A stretch of DNA of 64,000 nt from Deinococcus gobiensis I-0 (GTDB lineage Bacteria; Deinococcota; Deinococci; Deinococcales; Deinococcaceae), in contig NC_017791.1 in NCBI RefSeq assembly GCF_000252445.1, forward strand, positions 248,001 to 312,000, in the 5' to 3' direction. Numbering within the stretch: position 1 is the first letter of the stretch; each line of letters starts with the position of its first letter. The notes below the pieces were generated by a model that searched no databases, was not told the DNA's origin, and saw nothing but the letters and a program-made list of their open reading frames with translations. Made by a program: the position numbers and the translations under genes. Of the stretch, positions 38,019-46,340 are shown in pieces.

Positions 38019-38213
38019 TCAGAACTTCATGTCGCAGTGCGTGAGCAGGAACGCGCGCACCCAGGCTGCCTTCCGCCGCTCGCTGCTCCGCTCCTTCCCC
38101 TCGGCCTCGCTCAATGTCCCCGCCGCCACCTGCACCTGGAGGTCTGCCCGGTACGCGGCCCAGGCAGCCTCAACGGCCACAACTATCTTCTGCGGGTCCT
38201 CCGGGTGGGGCAT
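38019..38213 (-). CDS. Small helical protein B, paralogue of A
   Basis: 64 residues: MPHPEDPQKIVVAVEAAWAA, YRADLQVQVAAGTLSEAEGK, ERRKAAWVRAFLLTHCDMKF. Shares a helix-turn (AGxLxxAE) and a C-terminal W-x-R-x-F element with the neighbour at 37751-37942. Same strand, 76 bp apart. Function unknown; likely mobile-element cargo. Confidence 0.5.
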   Translation of the reverse strand: MPHPEDPQKIVVAVEAAWAAYRADLQVQVAAGTLSEAEGKERSSERRKAAWVRAFLLTHCDMKF

Positions 38214-38294
38214 GGGCCGGTTGTAACACGCCTGCCCTGGCCGCGCCGGGTAAAATTCACGTCCGGCCGGGTGATCTCGCCGCGCTCACCTCAT

Positions 38295-38531
38295 TCAGCG
38301 GTCCGGGTGGGCGAGCTGGGCCTGTGGGGCAGCCCGGACACTCGCCGTGGCCTGCGCCCCAGGACCCACGAGACTGGGCACGACCGCCCACGCCCCCACC
38401 CACAGGGGGACGGCGGCCAGCAGCAGGCGGGCGTGACGGCGCGGGCGCCCCTGATCCCCAGCCTCCAGGGCGGCCCGGACGGCCAGCATCAGCAGGGCGA
38501 AGGCCCCTCCAAAGATCAGCAGCAGCGACAT
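38295..38531 (-). CDS. Small membrane protein
   Basis: 78 residues from ATG 38531 (MSLLLIFGGAFALLMLAVRA); five codons upstream another ATG is possible. Two hydrophobic helices (LLIFGGAFALLMLAV and LLLAAVPLWVGAWAVVPSLV) with a basic loop GDQGRPRRHAR between them. The tail is Ala/Gln rich. Unknown family, part of the small-gene region. Confidence 0.45.
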   Translation of the reverse strand: MSLLLIFGGAFALLMLAVRAALEAGDQGRPRRHARLLLAAVPLWVGAWAVVPSLVGPGAQATASVRAAPQAQLAHPDR

Positions 38532-38765
38532 ACCTGCAGGAGACACGGCCTGGCCTCACCACAGGGCAAGCGGCGTCACCAACGTGGTTGGGGTCTCCCT
38601 GAGCCTCTGCTCATCTGGAGTTGCCTGACTTCCTCCACCCGTACCCCCATAAGCGGAGGCCTGGGCATCAGCAGCCCAGACTGCGCCCACCGATCTCGCC
38701 CCCAGGCAGGGCAGAGACCGGTCTGCACACCGCCCCGGTTCCGTGCCGAGACCACTGTGATGACC

Positions 38766-38975
38766 TCAGGGACCTCGCCGTTCCAGGCTGTGTGCGAGCT
38801 GCAACAGGACCAGGGTGCGCTCGTGCTCGGGCAGCGTCCGGGTCACATACTCCGCCGTCACCAGGGCCCGTTGCCGGGCTTCCGGCGGCGAACACCCCCG
38901 CTGGATCTCCATGTCGTAACGGAGGTTGACAGCTTCGTATATCTGGGTCAGAACCGCGCGTTCCGGGTCAGCCAT
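38766..38975 (-). CDS. Small helical hypothetical protein
   Basis: 69 residues: MADPERAVLTQIYEAVNLRY, DMEIQRGCSPPEARQRALVT, PEHERTLVLLQLAHSLERRG. Soluble and helical, with no motif I recognise. Divergent from the interrupted frame that follows at 39.0-40.2 kb. Confidence 0.5.
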   Translation of the reverse strand: MADPERAVLTQIYEAVNLRYDMEIQRGCSPPEARQRALVTAEYVTRTLPEHERTLVLLQLAHSLERRGP

Positions 38976-39074
38976 CAGTCACCTCCACGGAAAGCATATG
39001 CCGCCTGCCGCTGGAAGGTTCTGCCCCAAGGCGCACCGCAAGCACCTGGCGGCCCGTTAGTCCACTCCGTTTTA

Positions 39075-39946
39075 GAGGCTGCCAAGAACCGATTTGAATT
39101 GTTGGAGCTGGAGTTGGGACAGAGCAGAATGCGTGGATGATCCGGCAGGGCTACCCCAGCGACGTGGACGACGATACGTACTTCTTCTCCCGTATCTTCT
39201 GCTCCGTCCTCAGGATGCGCGGCAGCGGAACTACCCTATCCGGGACGTACTTAACGCCTTGTTCTGGATCGCCCGCACTGGCGCGCAGTGGGCCTATCTC
39301 CCCAACGATTTTCCGCCAGCAGAGACGGTGCGCCAACAGGCGCACCGCTGGTTCGAGGCCGGGTGCTTCGAGACGGCCGCACATGATCTCCGCATCCTCT
39401 CCCGAGTTGAGCGGTCCAGAAACGGCGAACCCACCGCGATCATCATCGACAGTCGCACTCTCCAAAGCACGCCGGAAAGCGGGCACCGCGCCGGATTTGA
39501 CGGGGCGAAAAAGCGCAAAGGCACCAACGTGCATCTTGCGGTCGACACGTTGGGCCACCTGCTCGCCATCTTGACGACCCCAGCTAATGAACAAGACCGG
39601 GCACAGGTCAAAGACCTGTGCTTGGAGGTGCAAGAAGCGACGGGCGTCGACGTCGAAGTGGCCTTCGCCGATCAGGGCGATACGGGAGCACAGACCGCGC
39701 TCCAGGCGGCTGAAGCAGGTGTAGTCCTGATCGTCGTGAAACGTCCGGAGGCGTCGAAGGGCTTCATTCTGCTGCCCCGTCGCTGGGTGGTCGAGCGTTC
39801 GTTGGCCTGGCTCTCCCGATTCAGACGCCTCGGACGAGACCTTGAACGGTGGCCATCAACGCTGGTGGGATTCCATTTCCTGGCGGCTTGTTTTCTGCTC
39901 TGCCACAACCTCAAGCTCCTTTTTGCATAGGGTTCTTGGCAGCCTC
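39075..39946 (+). mobile_element. IS5-family insertion sequence (872 bp)
   Basis: Perfect 16-bp inverted repeats GAGGCTGCCAAGAACC (39075-39090 and inverted 39931-39946), with TA on both sides (39073-39074 and 39947-39948). Contains one transposase gene with a frameshift near its start. Distinct from the IS5-type elements at 7.6 and 28.0 kb by its ends. Confidence 0.9.
39137..39930 (+). pseudogene. IS5-family transposase with N-terminal frameshift
   Basis: The expected start [17 protein letters not shown] (ATG 39137) changes frame near 39185 and continues as [20 protein letters not shown]. The rest is complete: [40 protein letters not shown] (first Asp), [15 protein letters not shown] (second Asp) and [20 protein letters not shown] (Glu). 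The single frameshift probably makes this copy inactive unless slippage rescues it. Confidence 0.85.
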
Positions 39947-39948
39947 TA

Positions 39949-40170
39949 GGGGCGGAGCTTCAGGAAGATGGATATCAGCTGGCCATCAATGTTGCGGTTC
40001 AAGATGATATGAGAATCTATCAATATCACATCAACAGTGTGGTGGCAAATGATAAGAACGCCGACCCAACTATGGCAAGCGTGTTTCCCATTTTTTCATC
40101 TCCTGGCGAGATGCTCAGTAAAGTTAAAACTATCCGTCACGGAAAAAATACAAATGAATCAAGAGTTTAG
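39949..40170 (+). pseudogene. AT-rich C-terminal gene fragment cut off by the IS5 element
   Basis: After the IS right end the frame reads GAELQEDGYQLAINVAVQDD, MRIYQYHINSVVANDKNADP and SSPGEMLSKVKTIRHGKNTN to a TAG. Removing the IS and one TA joins it in frame to GGPLVHSVL on the left. The base composition is clearly lower in GC than the surroundings, pointing to foreign origin. The product is not recognised. Confidence 0.4.
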
Positions 40171-40395
40171 AATAATTTTATTCCTATTACATCGATAGAA
40201 TATTTTTCAGTAATTCTGGATATCATCCTAAAGAGAGAGGCTCAGGCAAAGCTGACGCTTTATCCGAGACATATCTGGTAGCCTGAAGTTCTTCTCTGCT
40301 GTGAGGAGGAGGTAGGGTATCAGCTCACTAATTTGTCGCGAATTACGTCGTGTACTGAGAGCAGCGGCGCTTGGACGTCATCAAGGGAATCACAT
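40171..40395 (+). other. AT-rich intergenic interval
   Basis: Follows the truncated foreign fragment and is itself AT-rich up to about 40230. No gene, repeat or clear promoter recognised. Confidence 0.4.
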
Positions 40396-40629
40396 TCAGA
40401 TAGCCAGAGCTTGGTCAGCCCAGTCACTGGTTGGCTCGCTGGACTCTCTCTCTCTCCACTCGGTGTATGCCCGTCGGAATTGCCGCCGTACGTCCGGGAG
40501 CCCCTGGAGTTGCCGCACCACCTCATCCTGGGGCGCCGGCTCCAGCTCCAGTTCTGCCAGTAGAAACAGCCGCTGAGCCAGACTTCGGCACTCCAGCTCC
40601 AGGACCTCTCCCCACATCCCATCAGACAT
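40396..40629 (-). CDS. Small acidic hypothetical protein downstream of TPR regulator
   Basis: 77 residues: MSDGMWGEVLELECRSLAQR, LFLLAELELEPAPQDEVVRQ, DVRRQFRRAYTEWREREESE-like C-terminus. Helical, no signal. It lies 43 bp after the stop of the TPR/winged-helix regulator on the same strand and may be co-transcribed. No strong ribosome site before ATG 40629; an internal ATG at 40617 is possible. Function unknown. Confidence 0.45.
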   Translation of the reverse strand: MSDGMWGEVLELECRSLAQRLFLLAELELEPAPQDEVVRQLQGLPDVRRQFRRAYTEWRERESSEPTSDWADQALAI

Positions 40630-40672
40630 GACATGACGTTAATGCGATCTCACTGAATACTCACTGAATGAC

Positions 40673-42589
40673 TCAATTGAGGACCAGGGTCCGGCTGAGC
40701 CGCGCATGCCAGGCCGGCAATTCGTCAACCTCACGTGCCGCACGCAAGGCCAGTTCATGCAGGGTCCGTTGCGCCGCCGCCGGTCCCCGCAACTGCAGCA
40801 CCGCCTGGACCAGGTACTCGACGAGCCCCTCGTCATTCGGCGCGATCTCCAGCAGGCGCTGCGCCAGCGACTCACACTTCCCGTAATCGCCCGCCGCACT
40901 CCACCGCTCCATCAGCGCCAGACCCGTCTTGATCACCGACCATTCCAACCCCTCACGCTCCTCCTCGGCCCAGGTGCTCCCGCTCTCCACCAGGAACGCC
41001 CCTCCATAGGCATGGATGGCCTGCACCTGCTCATCCTCCACCCCACCACTGAGCGCCCGCTGAATGTCCAGTGCGTCACAGGAGAGTGGGGCGTCCGAAC
41101 TGAGTATCCGGTACAGTCCACTCCCCCGCTCATGCACAACCTGCAGCCCTGGGACGGTCTCGGCCAGCTCCTTGCGGCACTGATGCAGATAGTTGGTCGC
41201 ACGCCGGGGATCGTCGTCGGCCCACAGGGCTGTCAGAATCGCTGACCGGGCCTGCGGCCCCCGCAAGGCCAGGAGGGCGAGCAGTTCCAGGGTACGCCGC
41301 ATCCCCAGCCGCTTCGGTTGGCCATCGACCAGCAGCCGACTCTCGCCCAGGGTCTGAAGGCTCAGGGCGAGCGGCGTCACGCAGTGGGCGGCCTGCCGGT
41401 CGACCAGGAAAACGCCCAGCGGATCATCGGAAGACAGCTGTGTCAGGAAGGCACCGAGCGCGGGAAGGAGTCGCAATTCCGGCAACAGGGCCGCGCCGCT
41501 CCCCAACGCGTGACGGAGATGGGCGGCCTGAGTGAGGTGCTGCCGGACTGCCGGGACGTCAGGCAGCTGTACGGCGGCCAGATGCAACTCTGCCCAGGCC
41601 TGCTCGCGCAGCGTGCCCAGCGTCCCGAAGGTCGCTCTGGCCTCTTCCAGACACGAGATCGCCAAGGTCCGTTCTCCCTGCGCCGCCAGCCAGTGGCCCC
41701 GCCTAAGCTTGATCAGGGCCGTCAACCACGGTGAGGCCGGCAGGGCCAGGGCTCGGCTGAGGTGGGCGTCGGCCCTGCCGGCCTCACCCCGGGCCGTCCA
41801 GACCGTGGCCTGACCCAGCTCGCACAGTGCCTCGGTGGCAGGGTCGCTGCCGTCCTGGGCCAGTCGGGACCCCTGGGCGAAGGCAGCCACTGCAGCGTCC
41901 CATTGCCCCTGAGACCGCTCGATCAATCCACGGGTGTAGGCGTGGTAGGCGCGTTCACCGGGAAGGGTCTCCAGCAGCCGCCCTGCGTCTTCCAGATCCT
42001 GCCGGGCCAGCGTGATCTGACCGGCGTAGAGCTGGACCTGGGCACGCAGGTGCAGGGAGACGACGCGGCGCGCGCCCTGGGCCTGGTCGAGGGCCTGACC
42101 GAGGTAGTAGGCGGCCCGGGCCGTGCGGCCCAGCAGGGCATGCGAGGCGCCCAGCAACTGGGATACGCCCGTTCGGAGGGGAAGGCCCGCATCGCCCAGG
42201 GTGAGCAGCTCGGCCCAGGCACGCTCCAGGGTCTCGGAGGCAACGTGCGGTTCGCCTGCTTCCATCTGGGTGGCCGCCTGTTCGCGCTGGGCGTACACCC
42301 GGTCAAGTGGGTTCAACAGGTCCAGGGGCACGGCGGCGAGTTGACGGGCGGCCTCGCCGTGCTCGCCGAGGTAGCGCAGGACCAGCGAGAGTTCCAGGCC
42401 GGCGGCGTGACAGCCCTCAGCGACGGCGCGGCGGAGCAGGTCACGGGCGGGAAGGAGTTGATCCAGAGCAAAGAGGCAGTAGCCGGCCCAGCGGCGGTCG
42501 TCCGGGGTGGGATGGTCCATCCGGGTGTAGAAATCGAGGCCGTCCTGAAAACGGCCCTTCTGGATGTCCCGGAAGATAGGGTGCGCCAC
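40673..42589 (-). CDS. TPR regulator with winged-helix/BTAD module (second copy)
   Basis: 638 residues. The first ~390 are TPR-like helix pairs (QGQWDAAVAAFAQGSRLAQD, ATEALCELGQATVWTARGEA). Around 405-480 lies an OmpR/SARP-like winged helix (LALSLQTLGESRLLVDGQPK, GMRRTLELLALLALRGPQAR, ATNYLHQCRKELAETVPGL), followed by a BTAD-like tail (EWSVIKTGLALMERWSAAGD, NDEGLVEYLVQAVLQLRGPA). Same design as the regulator at 8586-11075. It is divergent, 104 bp away, from a 44-residue secreted peptide gene, a layout that suggests the peptide is a target or a ligand. Confidence 0.75.
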   Translation of the reverse strand: MAHPIFRDIQKGRFQDGLDFYTRMDHPTPDDRRWAGYCLFALDQLLPARDLLRRAVAEGCHAAGLELSLVLRYLGEHGEAARQLAAVPLDLLNPLDRVYAQREQAATQMEAGEPHVASETLERAWAELLTLGDAGLPLRTGVSQLLGASHALLGRTARAAYYLGQALDQAQGARRVVSLHLRAQVQLYAGQITLARQDLEDAGRLLETLPGERAYHAYTRGLIERSQGQWDAAVAAFAQGSRLAQDGSDPATEALCELGQATVWTARGEAGRADAHLSRALALPASPWLTALIKLRRGHWLAAQGERTLAISCLEEARATFGTLGTLREQAWAELHLAAVQLPDVPAVRQHLTQAAHLRHALGSGAALLPELRLLPALGAFLTQLSSDDPLGVFLVDRQAAHCVTPLALSLQTLGESRLLVDGQPKRLGMRRTLELLALLALRGPQARSAILTALWADDDPRRATNYLHQCRKELAETVPGLQVVHERGSGLYRILSSDAPLSCDALDIQRALSGGVEDEQVQAIHAYGGAFLVESGSTWAEEEREGLEWSVIKTGLALMERWSAAGDYGKCESLAQRLLEIAPNDEGLVEYLVQAVLQLRGPAAAQRTLHELALRAAREVDELPAWHARLSRTLVLN

Positions 42590-42693
42590 GTTCAGCAGGA
42601 TAGCGAATTGGCTCAGCGGCGGGAAAGATCGGCTCAGCGGGCAAAAACCGGTGAATTTCTACGGTCCCTCCACACCTTTGGAGGGGTGCGGAG

Positions 42694-42828
42694 ATGCGCG
42701 ATCGACTGTGGCGCTGGGCGCTGGCTGGCTGGCTGATGTTGGGAGCATGGGGACAGGCCGAGGGAAATCACAGCGGGGGCGGCTGGTCGACATCGACCCC
42801 ACCTGTAGTCACCGTGCCGAAGGAATAG
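42694..42828 (+). CDS. Small secreted peptide (44 aa) divergent from TPR regulator
   Basis: Starts ATG 42694 with an excellent ribosome site (GGAGGGGTGCGGAG directly upstream). MRDRLWRWALAGWLMLGAWG is a short signal peptide with a basic start and hydrophobic core, cleavage probably after GQA. The mature part is only about 22 residues, EGNHSGGGWSTSTPPVVTVP ending PKE. Divergent from the TPR/winged-helix regulator. A secreted signalling peptide is the attractive inference; a small structural secreted peptide is the alternative. Confidence 0.55.
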   Translation: MRDRLWRWALAGWLMLGAWGQAEGNHSGGGWSTSTPPVVTVPKE

Positions 42829-43239
42829 CGAGAATTATATAGGTCAGGTCGGGATACCGAGTACCAGTGAGGAAAATAGACTCGTCTTTTTCAAGACGAG
42901 TATAGTCTTTACGCAATATCACTAGGGGTATATTACTTTTTAATATCACTAAATCGACTAGATTTATTAGGCAACATAAATCAAAATGATAAATTGCTTT
43001 TAATTAGAATTGCAGATTTATTTGATAAAATACTCTGATTAATCCGCTGATTACACTGCCTAGCAAATGATTCAGGATCATAGCGAGCCCGACGGATGAC
43101 TGAACCTCAATTTTTACGAAGTTGTACGGGTGAACTGATCATGGACTATCGGCAAGCACCTGAAGCTCCTGCATTACGCAAGAGTGCCGATGACCAGCCG
43201 TGAACTCGACGGTAGGCTGGGTCTCACAAAAGGAGACCC
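42829..43239 (+). other. AT-rich intergenic region with a hairpin
   Basis: About 410 bp, much of it (42870-43070) strikingly AT-rich for this genome. A perfect 9-bp stem ACTCGTCTT / AAGACGAGT at 42880-42901 with a 4-nt loop may be a terminator for the peptide gene or, read on the other strand, is followed by TCTATTTTCC. No gene seen. The right end carries the Hen1 leader hairpin. Confidence 0.5.
43219..43239 (+). promoter_or_regulatory. Hairpin enclosing the Hen1 ribosome-binding site
   Basis: GGGTCTC (43219-43225) pairs with GAGACCC (43233-43239) across the loop ACAAAAG; the ATG follows directly at 43240. The AAGGAG Shine-Dalgarno is partly in the loop and partly in the stem, so folding would hinder translation of the first gene of the RNA-repair operon. 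Confidence 0.55.
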
Positions 43240-44604
43240 ATGTTGCTGACCATCTCCACCACCCACTCACCCGCGACCGATCTCGGATATCTGCTGCACA
43301 AGAACCCGGACCGGACACTCACGTTGACACTTCCGGTCGGGCAGGGTCACGTGTTCTATCCAGAGGCGACGCCTGAGCGCTGCACCGTCGCTCTTCTCGT
43401 CGAGGTGGATCCCGTGGTGTTGTCACGCGGCAGGGCAGGCGCCAGTGGCTTACCACTGGAACCGTACGTCAATGACCGTCCTTACGCCGCGTCAAGCTTT
43501 CTGAGCAGCGCCATGCGTGAAGCCTTCGGCACAGCCATGGCCGGCCGCAGCAAGGAACGGCCCGAATTGGCCGCGCAGGCCCTGCCCTTCGAGGTCCACC
43601 TGCCCGCCCTACCGTCCCGCGGTGACGTCCATCTGGCCGACCGGCTGTTCCGGCCTCTCGGATACCAGGTCACAGCTAGCACGGGCCTACTCGACGACAC
43701 CTTTCCGGAATGGGGACCAAGTCCCTACCTCGACCTGAAGCTCGGAGGCACCGTACGTCTACAGGACCTCCTGGCCCACCTGTACGTCCTCATTCCGGTG
43801 CTGGACGACACCAAGCACTACTACGTCGATGAGGCGGAAATTGACAAGCTTCTGCGCTACGGGGCTGGCTGGCTGGACACCCATCCAGAACGGGAATTGA
43901 TCACCCGCCGGTTCCTGAAACACCGCCGCGCCCTGCAGCGGGCGGCGCAGGCCCACTTCACGGAAGACGACCTTGAACCCAAGAGACCAGTTGTTCCCAG
44001 TCTCAACGACCAGCGCCTCGAAGCGGTCAAAGCCGCGCTGATGGCGAGCGGAGCTGCGACAGTCCTCGATCTCGGCTGCGGGGAGGGCAACCTCCTGGCC
44101 AGGCTCCTGCCTGAGCGACAGTTCACGCGGATCCTGGGACTGGACGTGAGTCCACGGGTTCTCACCCGTGCCCGGGAAAATCTCCGCCTCGACGAACTGC
44201 CAGAGTCCTACCGCAACCGGCTGATCCTGACCCAGGGCTCCCTGACGTATCGGGACATCCGGTTGCGCGGGTTTGACGCGGCGGCCCTGGTGGAAGTGAT
44301 CGAACATCTCGACGAGAACCGGCTCTGGACGCTTGAGCGGGTGGTCTTCGCCGACGCGCGCCCAGGCCATGTCGTGGTTACGACCCCCAACGAGGAGTTC
44401 AATGCCCGCTGGGCCAGCCTGCCTGCGGGTGACACCCGCCACGCCGATCACCGCTTCGAATGGACCCGCGTCCAGTTCCGGAACTGGGCGGAGCGCGTGG
44501 CTGACGAGTTCGGCTATGGGGTGAACTTCCAGGATATCGGAGAGGCTGACGAAGCCCTGGGTCCTCCCACCCAGATGGCTATGTTCCGCCGGGAAATCCC
44601 ATGA
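43240..44604 (+). CDS. hen1: Hen1 3'-terminal RNA ribose 2'-O-methyltransferase
   Basis: 454 residues. The N-terminal bacterial Hen1 domain (LPVGQGHVFYPEATPERCTV, VALLVEVDPVVLSRGR) precedes a methyltransferase with the SAM motif VLDLGCGEGNLLARLL near residue 275. The Hen1 metal site is visible as EVIEHLDENRLW and RHADHRFEWTR. It methylates the 3'-terminal ribose of cleaved RNA before sealing by Pnkp, protecting the repaired RNA from being cut again. First gene of a four-gene operon; its stop overlaps the next ATG as ATGA. Confidence 0.95.
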   Translation: MLLTISTTHSPATDLGYLLHKNPDRTLTLTLPVGQGHVFYPEATPERCTVALLVEVDPVVLSRGRAGASGLPLEPYVNDRPYAASSFLSSAMREAFGTAMAGRSKERPELAAQALPFEVHLPALPSRGDVHLADRLFRPLGYQVTASTGLLDDTFPEWGPSPYLDLKLGGTVRLQDLLAHLYVLIPVLDDTKHYYVDEAEIDKLLRYGAGWLDTHPERELITRRFLKHRRALQRAAQAHFTEDDLEPKRPVVPSLNDQRLEAVKAALMASGAATVLDLGCGEGNLLARLLPERQFTRILGLDVSPRVLTRARENLRLDELPESYRNRLILTQGSLTYRDIRLRGFDAAALVEVIEHLDENRLWTLERVVFADARPGHVVVTTPNEEFNARWASLPAGDTRHADHRFEWTRVQFRNWAERVADEFGYGVNFQDIGEADEALGPPTQMAMFRREIP

Positions 44605-45515
44605 GTCCTGATCTCAGTCCCCTGCCCCTGGGCACCCAGGTGGTCACGCGGATCGCGTTGCACTCCCCCGGCGGTGAAGTGAGCCGCCCGGTCGGTGCGG
44701 TCGGACGTGTGGTTAGCGCCCCCACTGATCTGAGTCACGCCTATCATGTGGCCTTCCCCGACGGTGGGCAGTCGGCGTTCCTCCGCCGCGACCTCGACAT
44801 CCAGCGGCACCACACCAATCCAGACCAGCCACTGGCGCCCGACTGGACACAGTGGGTCCAGTACCGCTGCATCGTGGGCTCCCGTGCGTTCGGCCTCGAT
44901 ACCGAGGCCAGCGATACGGACCGGCGCGGCTTCTACCTGCTGCCCGCCGATCGTCACTGGAGTCTCTGGGGCGTCCCTGAGCAGTTGGAGAACGACGAGC
45001 TGCAGGAAACCTATTGGGAACTGCAGAAGTTCGTGACGCTCGCCCTGAAAGCCAATCCGAACGTCCTTGAGTGCCTCTATACCCCGCTGGTGGAGACGGC
45101 GGGGCCGGTCGCTCAGGACCTGCTGAGCATGCGCGACGCCTTCCTCTCCACGCTGGTGTATCAGACCTATAACGGGTATGTCCTCTCGCAGTTCAAGCGG
45201 ATGCAGGCGGACCTGCGCAACCGCGGTGAGATCCGCTGGAAGCACGTCATGCACCTGGTCCGGCTCCTGCTCTCCGGCATCGCCGTGCTGGAACAGGGTG
45301 AAGTCATGGTGCACGTCGGCGAACACAGGGACAGTCTCCTGGCCATCAAGCGCGGTGAGGTGCCGTGGAGCGAGATCGACGCCTGGCGACTGGACCTGCA
45401 TGCCCGCTTTGACCGGGCGCTGATCCAGAGCACGCTGCCCGAGCGCCCGGACTACGCGCGCGTCAACGCCTTCCTGATCCGCGCGCGCCGCAGCATGCTG
45501 GAGGTGGAGTCGTGA
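44601..45515 (+). CDS. RlaP-type nucleotidyltransferase, copy 1
   Basis: 304 residues. The polymerase-beta-like nucleotidyltransferase motif is RCIVGSRAFGLDTEASDTDR (GS...DxD) near residue 95, preceded by an SH3-like N-terminal extension (VTRIALHSPGGEVSRPVGAV). Helical C-terminal part (WKHVMHLVRLLLSGIAVLEQ). Proteins of this family accompany Pnkp/Hen1 and other bacterial RNA-repair genes and are thought to add or process nucleotides at RNA ends; the exact reaction is not established. Coupled to hen1 (ATGA) and to the next gene (GTGA). Confidence 0.85.
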   Translation: MSPDLSPLPLGTQVVTRIALHSPGGEVSRPVGAVGRVVSAPTDLSHAYHVAFPDGGQSAFLRRDLDIQRHHTNPDQPLAPDWTQWVQYRCIVGSRAFGLDTEASDTDRRGFYLLPADRHWSLWGVPEQLENDELQETYWELQKFVTLALKANPNVLECLYTPLVETAGPVAQDLLSMRDAFLSTLVYQTYNGYVLSQFKRMQADLRNRGEIRWKHVMHLVRLLLSGIAVLEQGEVMVHVGEHRDSLLAIKRGEVPWSEIDAWRLDLHARFDRALIQSTLPERPDYARVNAFLIRARRSMLEVES

Positions 45516-46306
45516 CTTTCCCCGAGGCCCTGACGGAAGCTGTCCACGATCATCCCTATCCCCTGCTGTTCGCCACCATCAGCGGCGCCCACCTCTACGG
45601 CTTCCCCAGTCCGGACAGTGACTGGGACCTGCGCGGCGTACATGTCCTGCCTGCGCGGGAGGTGCTCGGACTACTGGGCGGGCAGGACACGGTCCAGCTG
45701 ATGAACGATCCGCGTCTGAACCACCCGCAGATGGCTCCTTACGGGACCGAGATCGAGCTTGACCTCGTCACACACGACGTTACCAAGTTCTTCCGGCTGC
45801 TGCTCAAGCGCAACGGCTACGTGCTGGAACAGTTGCACTCTCCTCTGGTCGTGCAGACCAGCCCGGCGCACGCCGAACTCCGTGCACTCGCCGCCCGTTG
45901 CGTGACGCGACATCACGCCCATCACTATCTGGGCTTCAGCGCCAACCAGTGGCGGCTGTTCGCCAGGGAAAGTCCCCGACGGATCAAGCCCCTGCTCTAC
46001 ACCTTCCGCACCTTGCTCACCGGACTCCATCTGATAAAGACGGGGGAAATTCAGGCAAACCTGGGTCTCCTGAACGAGGATGCTAGGTTGCCCTATCTGG
46101 ATGAACTGATGGACCAGAAGCGCAGTGGGGCCGAGAAAGAGCCTTTTAGCGGGGACGTGGCTTTCTTCGAGAAAGAAATCCAGCGACTCACCCGACGGCT
46201 CCAAGAGGCGCGGGACACCAGCCACCTGCCGGGGGAAGTCACACCCGAAACCACCCATGCGCTGAGCGACCTGCTGGTGACCGTCCGGCTGAAGGATCTG
46301 CCATGA
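45512..46306 (+). CDS. RlaP-type nucleotidyltransferase, copy 2
   Basis: 264 residues. The motif FATISGAHLYGFPSPDSDWD lies at residues ~21-40 and gives the GS/GA...DxD metal site; here the usual GS is GA. Downstream helices (TKFFRLLLKRNGYVLEQLHS, TFRTLLTGLHLIKTGEIQAN) match the family. A GTG start overlaps the previous stop. Having two diverged copies side by side suggests they form a heterodimer or act on different ends. Confidence 0.85.
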   Translation: MTFPEALTEAVHDHPYPLLFATISGAHLYGFPSPDSDWDLRGVHVLPAREVLGLLGGQDTVQLMNDPRLNHPQMAPYGTEIELDLVTHDVTKFFRLLLKRNGYVLEQLHSPLVVQTSPAHAELRALAARCVTRHHAHHYLGFSANQWRLFARESPRRIKPLLYTFRTLLTGLHLIKTGEIQANLGLLNEDARLPYLDELMDQKRSGAEKEPFSGDVAFFEKEIQRLTRRLQEARDTSHLPGEVTPETTHALSDLLVTVRLKDLP

Positions 46307-46340
46307 ATGCAGGGTCAGCCGCTTTCCTGTTGGAGACGAG

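Noticed and set aside
37620..39140. A 506-codon plus-strand frame
   Set aside because: Covers four better-supported small minus-strand genes and enters the IS5 end; only its last few codons before the IS may belong to the interrupted foreign gene.
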